This document shows positions 1-9,473 of a DNA stretch of 64,000 nucleotides, in pieces. The position numbers and the translations under genes were made by a program. The DNA comes from Rothia endophytica. Its GTDB lineage: Bacteria > Actinomycetota > Actinomycetes > Actinomycetales > Micrococcaceae. The stretch lies in assembly GCF_928381505.1 (NCBI RefSeq), contig NZ_CAKMSJ010000001.1, positions 248,001 to 312,000 of the forward strand, in the 5' to 3' direction. Positions within the stretch are counted from its first letter, which is position 1; the number at the start of each line of letters is the position of its first letter. The notes beneath the pieces are model-generated. The model was not told the origin of the DNA and searched no databases. It saw only the letters and a list, made by a program, of their open reading frames with translations.

Positions 1-429
1 TACGGGACGGTTGAGATGCGTGCCTATGACGGGCTTGCCTCGGTGCGCGATATTGCAGCGCTGACAGCTTTCACGCAGTGCCTGGTGGAGTGGTTTAGCC
101 GCCAATTGGACGCCGGTGGGCGTGTAGAACCGTTGCACACCTGGCATGCTCAGGAGAATAAGTGGCGGGCCGCGCGCTATGGCACTGAAGCCATCATCAT
201 CATGAATAATCGCAACGAGGAACGCTTGGTTACCGAGGACGTGCTGGGTCTGCTGGATAAGTTGGAGCCCATAGCTCGTGACCTGGGCTCTAGCGCAGAA
301 TTAGCTGATGTTGAACGGATTTGTCGTGAGGGTGCGGGCTATCAGCGTCAGCGCCGGGTGGCGGCCGAACACCAGGGCGATTTGCGAGCCGTGGTCGATG
401 ACCTGGTGGCGCAGGCGCGGGAACTCTAG
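1..429 (+). CDS. Carboxylate-amine ligase (YbdK/glutamate-cysteine ligase 2 type), C-terminal fragment
   Basis: This is the 3' end of a gene that starts before the window; the frame is open from base 1 to a TAG at 427-429. The visible part (about 142 codons) begins with a GTVEMRAYDG stretch, resembling the late GT-E-R-D strand of glutamate-cysteine ligase family 2 (YbdK, EgtA-like) enzymes. These ATP-dependent enzymes join an amine to the gamma-carboxyl of glutamate. The rest is helical, with an Arg-rich tail (YQRQRRV), as in the C-terminal helices of the family. Catalytic N-terminal residues lie outside the window, so the exact substrate cannot be judged. Family assignment is fairly firm; substrate is unknown. 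Confidence 0.7.
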   Translation, partial: YGTVEMRAYDGLASVRDIAALTAFTQCLVEWFSRQLDAGGRVEPLHTWHAQENKWRAARYGTEAIIIMNNRNEERLVTEDVLGLLDKLEPIARDLGSSAELADVERICREGAGYQRQRRVAAEHQGDLRAVVDDLVAQAREL

Positions 430-541
430 AAGATGCTTGGGGCCATTTTATCTGTGGCTGGTCTCCAAGCCATTGCAAGAAACGATAGGAACTAAACCCA
501 GTACATATCAAACCAAAAAGGTTGGTTTTTAGAAACATCGA

Positions 542-569
542 AAAGGCGCCAATTTAAATTGGCGCCTTT
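542..569. terminator. Bidirectional hairpin terminator
   Basis: A perfect 28-base palindrome (arms AAAGGCGCCAATTT and its complement) lies between the plus-strand ligase fragment and the minus-strand small gene that ends at 601. The A-rich start and T-rich end allow it to act as an intrinsic terminator in both directions. Confidence 0.75.
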
Positions 570-600
570 CCTAAGTTATATCAAATGGAAAATCGAGAGT

Positions 601-927
601 TTAGAATACCTGAAAGCGGCCATCGGATATCTTAATTATCCGTGAGCATTCGGTAGGAGCGGTCGCAATCTTTTCCTGAAGATGTATTGTCATTAGAGCA
701 ACTCCAGGTGAATAACGCCCTCCAAGACCCAAAACTACGGCAGTATCTTCTAAGCTTTCAGCATGGGATTTTAAGGACTCTATAGATTCCATTATCGTCC
801 ACGAAATACCTCTCGACTCGTTCGGGTGAACAACAAAACTTGAGGCATCCTTTTCTACTTTATCAGATCCTAAATCGTTGAGCATGAGAACTACCGAATC
901 GATATTGTTTGGAACATTTAAAGTCAT
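601..927 (-). CDS. Small cytosolic protein coupled to a secreted toxin-like gene; candidate immunity protein
   Basis: I do not recognise a family. The product is about 108 residues, soluble, with no signal peptide or membrane segment and many Ser/Glu. The start used is ATG at 927-925, which shares one base with the TAA of the upstream gene (TAATG), so the two are translationally coupled; an in-frame TTG nine bases earlier is a weaker alternative. Base composition is more AT-rich than the neighbouring core genes, suggesting acquisition. Because the upstream partner is a secreted protein with a nuclease-like motif, an immunity role is plausible. That is inference from arrangement, not from homology. 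Confidence 0.5.
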   Translation of the reverse strand: MTLNVPNNIDSVVLMLNDLGSDKVEKDASSFVVHPNESRGISWTIMESIESLKSHAESLEDTAVVLGLGGRYSPGVALMTIHLQEKIATAPTECSRIIKISDGRFQVF

Positions 928-1577
928 TAAGGACAACCTGCTAAATCTTTTTGAGGAAAGGCAGTGATAATATTATTAGTGCTTTGGCCTACCGGAACCC
1001 TCGGGTAGTATCTTTCCCCCACTAGGCCGTTAGAATTTCTAAGCTCTATGACACCGAGATATATAATTTCATTGTTGCCACCAAGACAAGCTTTAGCAGG
1101 AGCCTCCAAAGATGACTGAATAGCGAAGCTAGCGAAATCCCTCCAGTTCCCCCCAACGCGGGTAGCGATGTTTCCCCAGTCATCCATATGTTCCAGTTTG
1201 ATATGGCGGTAACCGTATTTTTCATTGCCGCATTTCAAGTTAGGCTTCCTTAGGAATTCCGCCCCCATAGGTGGGGCTCCTGCATCATATTGATGGACTA
1301 GCTTGTCGTGTGGATCTTTTACACCACATGCTGCCCAAATTGGCCCCACAAAACCCTGAGCAGCGGAATTCCGCGATAGCATTTCCTCTACGCCCATACT
1401 GTTACCAGGTGTATAAGTTGTCTCAGAGCCATCTGGAGCTACATAGACAGCTGTAAGTTGGTCTACATTGGAGTCTGGGCTAACAAATTCCGCCCTTGCT
1501 GACTGAAAAGTACCTCCGATTACTGAAACGCTCAATGCTGCGACAACTGAACTTGCAAGTAATTTCCTGAGCCTCAT
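927..1577 (-). CDS. Secreted protein with toxin/nuclease-like motif
   Basis: A 216-residue protein with a classical Sec signal peptide: basic MRLRKLL, hydrophobic core to about residue 20, and cleavage after ARA at 27-29. The mature part has four cysteines (84, 116, 164, 215), enough for two disulfides. Residues 121-135 (YGYRHIKLEH then DDWG) and the late strand NNIITAFP (201-208) resemble the His-containing active-site helix and final strand of secreted polymorphic-toxin ribonucleases (BECR or RNase A-like folds). The motif resemblance is from memory and unverified. The start ATG is preceded by GGGAAAGG. A possible promoter TTGACC-17-TGATAT lies within 1660-1715. It could instead be an unrelated secreted protein. 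Confidence 0.6.
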   Translation of the reverse strand: MRLRKLLASSVVAALSVSVIGGTFQSARAEFVSPDSNVDQLTAVYVAPDGSETTYTPGNSMGVEEMLSRNSAAQGFVGPIWAACGVKDPHDKLVHQYDAGAPPMGAEFLRKPNLKCGNEKYGYRHIKLEHMDDWGNIATRVGGNWRDFASFAIQSSLEAPAKACLGGNNEIIYLGVIELRNSNGLVGERYYPRVPVGQSTNNIITAFPQKDLAGCP

Positions 1578-1851
1578 TGCTCTTACCTTTCCCGATTAAT
1601 TTTTTTGTGAGGTAGTCTCTTGTATATAAAGCTGAACACAAAGTGAGCTTACAGTCAACCTTAATTTCTAAAAATATCAATCGCTAAAGCGCCAAAGGTC
1701 AACCTCAATGATGGTACAAGTGAGGCTTATACTTAGCAGCTCGTACGGTGAAATTTGGCTTATCTCTTATACATAAGCCTCTAAAAATTACGAGTAGATT
1801 AGCTATGAGAGCATGACAAGCTACCACAGGGCACCACCCAAATAATGAGGG

Positions 1852-2634
<783 letters not shown>

Positions 2635-2840
2635 CGGTTCTTCCTGGTGTGGTTTGAGAATATTTTTGGCGATTTATCCTCATGTTTACTGTCTGGTGGG
2701 GCCGTTGTCTCTTGGTGGGGGTTGGGGTGTGGACCCCCTTATGAATAAGCCTCAATTTTTATCAACTAAGTTTATAAAGTATTCGGAGCTGGCATTGAGG
2801 GCGCCTTCCTCCGCGCCCTATCTAAACAGACTTACTACCC

Positions 2841-3950
2841 TTAGACCGAGATGGTGGTGACCGGCAGAGATGAGTCAGCGGTGAAGTCACTGCCACTAGG
2901 TTTACGCCCTTCGACAACTAAGCGAGCCCCCAAAGCCGCCACCATGGCTCCGTTATCCGTGCAAAGACTAAGTTGAGGAATAACCAGTTTGATGCCGTGT
3001 TCGGCGCAGCGCTGGGCGGTAAGCTCGCGCAGACGGGAGTTAGCTGCCACGCCGCCGCCTAGCAGGAGGGTTTTGATACCGCGTTCGGTGCAGGCCAGCA
3101 TGGCTTTTTTGGTGATGACATCGACGACGGCTTCTTGGAAGGACGCGGCGACGTCTGCCACGGGTACTTCTTCGCCGCGGGCTTCGAAGCCTTCAACCAC
3201 GCGAGCCACGGCGGTTTTGAGGCCTGAGAAGGAGAAATCATAGCGGTGGGGGCCGGGTTCCTCGGCGGCGCCCATGAATTTGCGGGTGGAGAGCCCGCGG
3301 GGGAAGGCAAAGACGCTGCCGTCGCCCTCTCGGGCGGCTTTGTCGATGGCGGGGCCACCGGGGTAGGGCAGGCCGAGTAGGCGGGCGACCTTGTCGTAGG
3401 CTTCGCCGGCGGCGTCGTCCAGGGTAGCGCCGAGGAGTTCTACATCGCCGGTAATGTCGCGCACGGCCAGGATTTCGGTGTGTCCGCCAGAGACCAGCAG
3501 GGCGCCAAGACCCTCGCGGGGTAGACCGTCTAAGAAGTCGGCGCTGTGCCCTTCGATGCCGCAGTCATCCAGCAGACCCACGCCTACATGGGCAACCAGG
3601 TGGTTGATGCCGTAAAGGGGCTTGCCGGTAGCTACAGCTAGCGCCTTAGCAGCTGACACACCGACCATAAGAGCACCGGCAAGGCCAGGCCCTGCAGTAA
3701 CAGCGATAGCATCTACCTCATCCAGGGTTACCCCAGCCTCGTCCAAAGCCTGTTTAAGGGCTGGTATAAAAGCGTCCAGATGGGCGCGGGAGGCAATTTC
3801 GGGGATAACCCCGCCAAAGCGCACATGTTCTTCCATGGAACTGGCGACGGTGTTGGTGAGCAGGGTGGATCCGCGCACGATGCCGATGCCAGTTTCGTCG
3901 CAGGAGGATTCGATGCCCAGTACCAGGGGTTCGGTGTTTGCCTTAGTCAT
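2841..3950 (-). CDS. tsaD: tRNA N6-threonylcarbamoyladenosine transferase TsaD
   Basis: This is the catalytic subunit that moves the threonylcarbamoyl group onto A37 of ANN-decoding tRNAs, acting in the cytosol with TsaB and TsaE. The 369 residues match the family length. The ASKHA phosphate motif is at 12-20 (GIESSCDET), the metal-binding His pair is in NHLVAH (H117, H121), and SGGHTE is at 154-159. The ATG at 3950 overlaps the end of rimI by eight bases, so it is translationally coupled at the end of alr-tsaE-tsaB-rimI-tsaD. The IS element lies just downstream; no clear terminator is seen in the 86-bp gap. Confidence 0.95.
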   Translation of the reverse strand: MTKANTEPLVLGIESSCDETGIGIVRGSTLLTNTVASSMEEHVRFGGVIPEIASRAHLDAFIPALKQALDEAGVTLDEVDAIAVTAGPGLAGALMVGVSAAKALAVATGKPLYGINHLVAHVGVGLLDDCGIEGHSADFLDGLPREGLGALLVSGGHTEILAVRDITGDVELLGATLDDAAGEAYDKVARLLGLPYPGGPAIDKAAREGDGSVFAFPRGLSTRKFMGAAEEPGPHRYDFSFSGLKTAVARVVEGFEARGEEVPVADVAASFQEAVVDVITKKAMLACTERGIKTLLLGGGVAANSRLRELTAQRCAEHGIKLVIPQLSLCTDNGAMVAALGARLVVEGRKPSGSDFTADSSLPVTTISV

Positions 3951-4506
3951 GGTGGGCTTCGCTTTCGGTCGTGGGGTCTGTGGTCTTGCTCGTGGCGTCA
4001 GCGGTGGCAGCGGGAGCCGGTAGCTCTTTACGCATGATGATAGCGTCTACGCCGTCGTTGTAATAGCCGCGGCGCAGGTGAATTTGCTGGTAGCCGTTGC
4101 GCTGGTAGAGGTCTTGGGCGCGGGGGTTATCAGCGCGTACTTCTAGCAGTATCTGTTCAGCACCGCGGGCTCTAGCTTCGCGGGTAAGAAAATCCAGCAG
4201 TGCTCGCCCGTAGCCCTTACCCTCGTGGTGTGGGGCGATGGCAATGGTCTGCACATCGGCTGTCTCGGCGATACTCATCACCCCGGCGTAGCCAATAATT
4301 TCAGTCTCGCTGCTCCCTTCCGGCACGGTTTCCAGCACAATATAGCCCCTGGTGGGATGCACTATTTCTGCCAGGAACATATCGAGCGGCCAGGCATCAG
4401 CCGGGAAGAGCTGGCTTTCCAGAGTATGTACGGTCGGCACGTCCATAAGGGTCATTTCGCGGGCACGGACGCAGGGCAGCCCGTCGGGTAGATCTGCCTG
4501 GAGCAT
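3943..4506 (-). CDS. rimI: Ribosomal-protein S18 alanine N-acetyltransferase RimI
   Basis: A GNAT-fold acetyltransferase of 187 residues. The acetyl-CoA pyrophosphate loop is EGKGYGR at 95-101, FPADAW at 35-40 matches the substrate-side helix of RimI, and [14 protein letters not shown] (149-162) is the characteristic C-terminal strand. A 25-residue Ala/Thr-rich acidic tail is extra. It lies between tsaB and tsaD, the usual actinobacterial arrangement, and its ATG overlaps the tsaB stop as TAATG. N-terminal acetylation of S18 is the family function; other substrates are possible. Confidence 0.9.
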   Translation of the reverse strand: MLQADLPDGLPCVRAREMTLMDVPTVHTLESQLFPADAWPLDMFLAEIVHPTRGYIVLETVPEGSSETEIIGYAGVMSIAETADVQTIAIAPHHEGKGYGRALLDFLTREARARGAEQILLEVRADNPRAQDLYQRNGYQQIHLRRGYYNDGVDAIIMRKELPAPAATADATSKTTDPTTESEAHHD

Positions 4507-5183
4507 TAGCTACCTGACTTTTTGCGGACGGCTGGCACCTTGGCGTCTGACTCGCGCAGGTAAAGAGCCGAGGTATCGGCGCTCAGTGCGTCTGCTCCCA
4601 GGCGGGCAGCTGCGCGTAGCAGGTGGCTGGCGCCGGGTTGCATGCTCTCGAAGCCGGGCTGGGCATCGAGGTCCTGGGGATAGAGAGAGGTTCCAAAACC
4701 GTAGGCGGGCAGAGCAGGAGCTTCGGCGGCCGGGCCAACGGTGGGACCCTGCACCAGTGAGTAGCCGGTTTCGGTGAGCTCGTAAACAGCCGAGTAGACT
4801 TCCCTGCGGCGGGCATCGCTAGCGACCAGAAAACGCTGCTGGCCGGCGTCCCTGGCAGCAGAGTGGGCGGCCTCGGCCAGTGCGGTCAGGCTCATCATGC
4901 CGTAGAGAGGAAGGTCCCAGGTGACGGCGAGCGCACGGGCGGTCACGATACCTGCGCGCAGGCCGGTAAAGGGGCCGGGCCCGGTGCCGGTCAGCACGGC
5001 GTCAAGGTCACCGCCGCTGACGCCGGCCTCGGCCAGTACTTCGGCAACGAAGGGCGACATGACCTCGGCATGGGAGCGGGTGTCCTCGGTGGCGCGGTGT
5101 GCGAGCAGGGTGAGCTGATCCCCTTCGATACGTCCTAGGGCGACAGAGGCGGTGGCAGATGAGTCTAGGGCAAGAAAAAGCAC
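4506..5183 (-). CDS. tsaB: tRNA threonylcarbamoyladenosine biosynthesis protein TsaB
   Basis: TsaB is the non-catalytic ASKHA-fold partner that dimerises with TsaD in the t6A complex. The 225-residue product starts with MLFLALDSSATASVALG, the phosphate-1 strand of the fold. It retains the TGTGPGPFTGLRAGI segment (about residues 65-79), which is diagnostic of the family. Gene order and the one-base stop/start overlap with rimI support co-expression. The gap to tsaE is about 10 bases. Confidence 0.92.
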   Translation of the reverse strand: MLFLALDSSATASVALGRIEGDQLTLLAHRATEDTRSHAEVMSPFVAEVLAEAGVSGGDLDAVLTGTGPGPFTGLRAGIVTARALAVTWDLPLYGMMSLTALAEAAHSAARDAGQQRFLVASDARRREVYSAVYELTETGYSLVQGPTVGPAAEAPALPAYGFGTSLYPQDLDAQPGFESMQPGASHLLRAAARLGADALSADTSALYLRESDAKVPAVRKKSGS

Positions 5184-5192
5184 TGTGTTAGT

Positions 5193-5810
5193 TTACTCCG
5201 TGGTCGGGGCGGCATGGGTGAGAGCCTGTTGTAGCCGGTCGAAAGCGCTGGGGCTCTGGCTAAGCCAGCGGGGGCCGCGGGCTATGACGCGCAGGCGGCG
5301 CGGTTCGGGGGATTCTTCGTCCTCGTCCTCGTCAGTTTCACTGCCACTGGCGTAGAGCTGGTAGGGGTCGGTCTCGGCTAGGTCGGCACCGGTGATACGG
5401 GTGAACTCCAGGTCCAGCAGGGATTCTGCGAGGTGTTCAGCCTTGTCTCTGCCCCATTCAATGACGGTAACTGAGCGGTCCAGGGAGTACTCCAAGTCCA
5501 GATCGTCCAGTTCTTCACCCGATGCCAGCCGATAGGCGTCTACATGTACCAGGTCAGGCCCACCGGGGCGCGGGCCATCGGCCAGGTTGGGGTGCACGCG
5601 GGAGAGCACGAAGGTGGGAGAGATGACGCCCTCGCGTACTCCTAACCCCTCCCCCAGTGAACGGGTGAAGGTGGTCTTGCCTGCACCCAGTTCCCCGGTC
5701 AGAATAAGCACGTCCCCAGCATCTAGCAGAGGCGCGAGCGCATGGGCCACGGCGGCGGTGTGGCTGGGGCCGGTAATTTCTAGGTCAAAGACTGCTTCAG
5801 AAGTTGGCAT
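5193..5810 (-). CDS. tsaE: t6A biosynthesis ATPase TsaE with C-terminal extension
   Basis: TsaE is the P-loop ATPase that drives turnover of the TsaBD complex. Walker A is GELGAGKTT (39-47), followed by SPTFVL (64-69), HVDAYRL (89-95) and VIEWG (116-120), all family hallmarks. At 205 residues it is about 50 longer than the usual ~150. The extra part has a strongly acidic stretch (about 155-170, Asp/Glu rich) and then a basic, hydrophobic end with RRLRVIARGPRW. It lies 2 bp downstream of alr and 9 bp upstream of tsaB. Confidence 0.92.
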   Translation of the reverse strand: MPTSEAVFDLEITGPSHTAAVAHALAPLLDAGDVLILTGELGAGKTTFTRSLGEGLGVREGVISPTFVLSRVHPNLADGPRPGGPDLVHVDAYRLASGEELDDLDLEYSLDRSVTVIEWGRDKAEHLAESLLDLEFTRITGADLAETDPYQLYASGSETDEDEDEESPEPRRLRVIARGPRWLSQSPSAFDRLQQALTHAAPTTE

Positions 5811-5812
5811 GG

Positions 5813-7066
5813 CTACCTTTCCGCGGTGTCATTTCGCCAGCTACCGCCCGCCGAGACGCGGGGTACGCGCGGTGAGATACGGGTAACGATTTCATAGTTG
5901 ATGGTGCCAGCAGCCTGCGCCCAGTCGGTCACCGGCGGGTTCAGCCCTGCTCCGAAAAGGACGGCGGGAGCCCCCAGGTAGCCCAGGGCCGGGTCAGACA
6001 GGCCGGGTGCCCCCAGATCAATGACCATCTGGTCCATGGCGATGCGCCCTACCTCGCGGTAGGTGCTGGGCTCTGCGCCCGCCGGGTAGATGCGCACCGG
6101 CCCGCCGGTAGCTACCCGGGGCACGCCGTCTGCGTAGCCCATGGGCACCAGGGCTAGGGTGGTTGGCTGGTCAGTTACGTAGTGAAGCCCGTATGAAACG
6201 CCCTGGCCAGCGGGTACTTCTTTAACCGAGCTGATGAAGGTTTGCAGGTGCATCACGGGTTTGATGCCCAGTTCTTCAGGGGTCACGCCAGGCAGCGGTG
6301 AAAGGCCGTAGAGACCCAGCCCCACGCGCACGGCGTCTCTCAGAAGCGCATCCTCTTGCTGAAGGTCAGCAGCGGTAAAGGTTGCCGGGGTATTAGCTAA
6401 GTGCAGCACATGAGGGGTCAGCCCGGCGTTCTGTACAATCGCCAGAGCACGGTCAAACTCTTGTGACTGGCTAGCAGTTTCAGGGCGTTGCGGTTCATCG
6501 GCTACCGCCAGGTGGGTAAAGAGCCCGCGCACTTTCACCAGCCCCTGCACCTCGTAGTCACGGGCGCGCCCAGCCAGCTCTTCAAGATCAGCAGGCATGA
6601 TGCCGTTACGGCCAAGCCCGGTGTCTACCTTAAGATGCAGGAGCACCGGCTGGGAAGGGGTAACAGCCTGGGCAGCAACCGCAATTTTCTCTAGTTCCCA
6701 GACGCTAGAAACACCCAGCTGCAGGTTCAGCCCCAAGGCAAGCTCAAAATCAGTGCGGGGGGTGTGCAACCAGGCAATGATAGGGGCATCAATACCAGCA
6801 TCGCGCAGGGCAGCCGCCTCCCGTACGTGCACCACTCCCAGCGCATCCGCGCCCGCAGCTAGAGCAGAGCGGGCCACATCAACTGCACCGTGCCCGTAGG
6901 CATCTGCCTTCACCACAGCAACCAGTTCCCGCTTCCCGATCAGGGAACGAATACGGGTGACGTTGTGCTCAAGGGCGTCCAAGTCAATGAGGGCAAGGCG
7001 CTCAAAATCGCCGGGGGCATCCAGGGGCACGAAACCCTGCTGGCGGTAGCCGCTGGTAAGACTCAT
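5813..7066 (-). CDS. alr: Alanine racemase
   Basis: A PLP-dependent fold-type III enzyme that interconverts L- and D-alanine for peptidoglycan. The PLP lysine is K53 in VVKADAYGHG, and the second catalytic residue is Tyr292 in GVSYGLHY. Length (417) is slightly above typical because of about 20 extra N-terminal residues before the first strand (LALIDLDALEHN). It is the first gene of the t6A operon; the coupling alr-tsaE-tsaB-rimI-tsaD is common in Actinobacteria. Its upstream region is shared with divergent mshA and contains a large structured inverted repeat. Confidence 0.95.
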   Translation of the reverse strand: MSLTSGYRQQGFVPLDAPGDFERLALIDLDALEHNVTRIRSLIGKRELVAVVKADAYGHGAVDVARSALAAGADALGVVHVREAAALRDAGIDAPIIAWLHTPRTDFELALGLNLQLGVSSVWELEKIAVAAQAVTPSQPVLLHLKVDTGLGRNGIMPADLEELAGRARDYEVQGLVKVRGLFTHLAVADEPQRPETASQSQEFDRALAIVQNAGLTPHVLHLANTPATFTAADLQQEDALLRDAVRVGLGLYGLSPLPGVTPEELGIKPVMHLQTFISSVKEVPAGQGVSYGLHYVTDQPTTLALVPMGYADGVPRVATGGPVRIYPAGAEPSTYREVGRIAMDQMVIDLGAPGLSDPALGYLGAPAVLFGAGLNPPVTDWAQAAGTINYEIVTRISPRVPRVSAGGSWRNDTAER

Positions 7067-7188
7067 TGCTCTTCCTGCCTTCGTTTAATGAATTCTTCTC
7101 TTTTTAGGGTAGTCCACTTTGACGCGCTTGGTCATATGGCTGCCAGTACATCACGGGTGAAAGTAGGGGAGGTTTGGAGGTAGACCTG

Positions 7189-7302
7189 GCGCGCATAGGG
7201 TGTAGTTTCGGCCAGCTGGTCGGGGCTGGCGTGAATTGCAGGCGAGCGCCCAGCGCGAGACTGCAAGAGGGTCAGCTGGCTGAAACTACACCCTACGCGC
7301 GC
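7189..7302 (+). repeat. Structured intergenic element, copy A
   Basis: Outer arms at 7189-7218 and 7273-7302 are complementary at 28 of 30 positions. Inside, 7236-7241 (TTGCAG) pairs with 7261-7266 (CTGCAA), and the enclosed hairpin contains opposed GA/GA steps flanking a GCGC stem. A shared core flanks the inner hairpin: GGGGCTGGCGTGAATT before it and AAGAGGGTCAG after it. The same core occurs in copies at 52079-52171 and 63259-63366. It lies between divergent alr and mshA. Function unknown: structured RNA, protein-binding hairpin or dispersed palindromic element. Confidence 0.75.
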
Positions 7303-7363
7303 GGCTTCAGCCCCTTGGGAAATTGGTGCCGCCAGGCTCATATCGGCTGTAAAGTAGTGAAGC

Positions 7364-8590
7364 GTGGTAGACCTATCTCTGGCAAGCGTGCACCTTCATC
7401 TGATTTCTATGCACACCTCTCCTTTGGCGCAGCCGGGCACAGGGGATGCTGGGGGCATGAATGTCTATATCGACCGTTCTCTGCGGGCTTTACTTAAGCG
7501 CTATCCACAGCTATCGGTGGAGGTTTTTACACTGGATACCGCCTGTAACGGGGCGCGTACAACGGAGCGGGTTTCTGACCGGGCGATTGTTCACTCGCTC
7601 TACCTGCCGGAGGCTGCCTGTGCTTCGAAAGAGGATTTACCGAAGTTTGTTCCTGCTTTTGCTCAGGCGATTCGGGAGAGTGCTGTGCGGCAGCCCGATA
7701 TCGTTCACGCCCATTACTGGCTTTCAGGGCTAGCAGCTCTAGAGTATGCGCCCGATGTCCCTCTGGTTCAGACCATGCACACTACCGCTGTAGCTAAAAA
7801 TGCCCGGTTGGCTCCCGGCGAGAAACCGGAACCGCAGGTGCGTCTGGAGGGTGAGCAGCGCCTGATTGATACCGTGTCTGCCCTGGTAGTGAATACGGAC
7901 TTTGAAGCTCAGCAAATGCGGGACTTCTACGCGGCTGATTCTGAGCGGCTGAAGGTAATCTCACCGGGTGTAGAGATAGGCATTTTTACACCTCGAGCAG
8001 GTGAGACAGCCGCCAACGCAGGTTCTGCCACCGCAGCTCACCTGGTTTTCGCCGGACGTCCGCAGCCGCTGAAAGGCCCCCATATTCTCGTTGAGGCGCT
8101 GGCCCTTCTCCCCCAGGACCTAGAGGTGACCCTCGATATCATTGGGCAGTCCCACACCGACTATGAGGAACAGCTTCTCGAACGAGCTCAGCTACTGGGT
8201 CTCGCTCACCGTGTCAGGCTCCTCCCCTCCCAGAAGCCCCGGGAACTTGCCGCCTCCTTCCGTGCCGCTGATATCGTCGCCTGCCCGTCCTCCTCAGAAA
8301 CCTTTGGCCTGGTAGCTCTTGAAGCTCAGGCCTGCGGCACACCCGTGCTGGCCACCAAGGCAGATGGCCTACTGACCGCCGTGCAGGACGGTGTGACAGG
8401 GTACCTGGTAGAACCCCGCACCCCGGAGGCTTGGGCATCAGCGATTGAAAAGCTGGTGGGAGCACCGGATGAACGCCGGCGCCTGGGCGCAGCCGGCTCC
8501 GCACGCGCAGCTCACCTGCGCTGGGACGATACCGCCGACCGTCTCTTTGAGCTCTATAGCCAGCTGCTTCACAGTACCTACAGTATTTAG
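7364..8590 (+). CDS. mshA: D-inositol-3-phosphate glycosyltransferase MshA
   Basis: This enzyme catalyses the first committed step of mycothiol synthesis, transferring GlcNAc from UDP-GlcNAc to 1L-myo-inositol 1-phosphate. It is a GT-B fold, GT4 enzyme of 408 residues. HTSPLAQPGTGDAGGMN at 17-33 is the MshA N-terminal signature. FAGRPQPLKGP (229-239) begins the donor domain, and E312/E320 in SETFGLVALE form the EX7E motif. The start is GTG at 7364; the next ATG would cut into the signature. It is followed after 28 bp by a phosphatase-like gene, and upstream lies the structured element next to divergent alr. Confidence 0.95.
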   Translation: MVDLSLASVHLHLISMHTSPLAQPGTGDAGGMNVYIDRSLRALLKRYPQLSVEVFTLDTACNGARTTERVSDRAIVHSLYLPEAACASKEDLPKFVPAFAQAIRESAVRQPDIVHAHYWLSGLAALEYAPDVPLVQTMHTTAVAKNARLAPGEKPEPQVRLEGEQRLIDTVSALVVNTDFEAQQMRDFYAADSERLKVISPGVEIGIFTPRAGETAANAGSATAAHLVFAGRPQPLKGPHILVEALALLPQDLEVTLDIIGQSHTDYEEQLLERAQLLGLAHRVRLLPSQKPRELAASFRAADIVACPSSSETFGLVALEAQACGTPVLATKADGLLTAVQDGVTGYLVEPRTPEAWASAIEKLVGAPDERRRLGAAGSARAAHLRWDDTADRLFELYSQLLHSTYSI

Positions 8591-8618
8591 AACCCCATAA
8601 ATCACGCTAAGGAAACCT

Positions 8619-9401
8619 ATGACTTTTTCTATGAGCCGCCAAGAATTCATTGACTACCTCAACTCTTCCAAAATCACCGGGCAGGTAGCCACAGCCCGCG
8701 AGAACAACATCGCCCACATGTACGGCTTTGTGGAGGGCAACGAGCACCTGGAGTTCGGGGTGAAACTCACCCGCGATTGGAGCTACGAAGAAATCTTTGA
8801 GCTCATGGCTCGACGCGTAGGAACTAGCGCAGACCCGGCCTTCCTAGAGGGGCAGGACACCATCAGTGCAGAGAAGTGTGTGGAAGCTCTGACTGAGTAC
8901 GCGCATATTTTTGGTCAGGCTGTAGCAGCTGGCCACAGCATCCTCTTCGCAACCGGTCACCCCGCAGGTCTCTTCCCCATCTACGCTGAGATGGCGCGTG
9001 CAGCCCGAGCAGCCGGAGCCCGCGTCCTCACCATTGACGAAGGTGACCTGTTCCTAGATGGCGATATCCGCCAGATCTTTGACGTCGTCATGTTCGAGCA
9101 GTACGGCAACCTACAGCACACCCACTTTCCCGGCCCCATGCAGCTGGCCCTGGCTCAGTTAGAGGAACGGCAGGACGCTCCGGGGCTAGTCGTCGCTGAT
9201 CACGGGTTGGCTGGTTTCGCCGCGTCAGCTGGTTACGCCACCATCGGCATCGCTGACTGTAATGATCCTGGCCTCTTCGTTTCAGCAGAGCAGGGGCAGA
9301 TTCTGGTAGCTGTTCCTATGGACGACAACGTAACTCCTCATCTTTACCGGCCAGTTATTGATTTTATTCTGAGTGAAGCGGGCCTCTGCCCCACCACCTA
9401 G
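8619..9401 (+). CDS. Phosphatase-like protein linked to mshA
   Basis: A soluble 260-residue protein of the family annotated simply as phosphatase in many Actinobacteria. Visible conserved blocks are VATARENN (23-30), LTRDWSYEEI (50-59), ATGHPAGL (111-118), VVADHGLAG (191-199) and ADCNDP (212-217). It has no signal peptide or membrane segment. It follows mshA after 28 bp on the same strand and is presumably co-transcribed. MshA makes a phosphorylated product that must be dephosphorylated before MshB acts, and the enzyme for that step is, to my knowledge, not firmly assigned. A role there is inference from context. Biochemical activity is uncertain. Confidence 0.6.
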   Translation: MTFSMSRQEFIDYLNSSKITGQVATARENNIAHMYGFVEGNEHLEFGVKLTRDWSYEEIFELMARRVGTSADPAFLEGQDTISAEKCVEALTEYAHIFGQAVAAGHSILFATGHPAGLFPIYAEMARAARAAGARVLTIDEGDLFLDGDIRQIFDVVMFEQYGNLQHTHFPGPMQLALAQLEERQDAPGLVVADHGLAGFAASAGYATIGIADCNDPGLFVSAEQGQILVAVPMDDNVTPHLYRPVIDFILSEAGLCPTT

Positions 9402-9473
9402 CGGTTTCATTGCCCTAGCGAGTGTGCAAAGAGCCACCCTTATCAGGCACCCCCTACTCTTCGGTAGGCAGTA

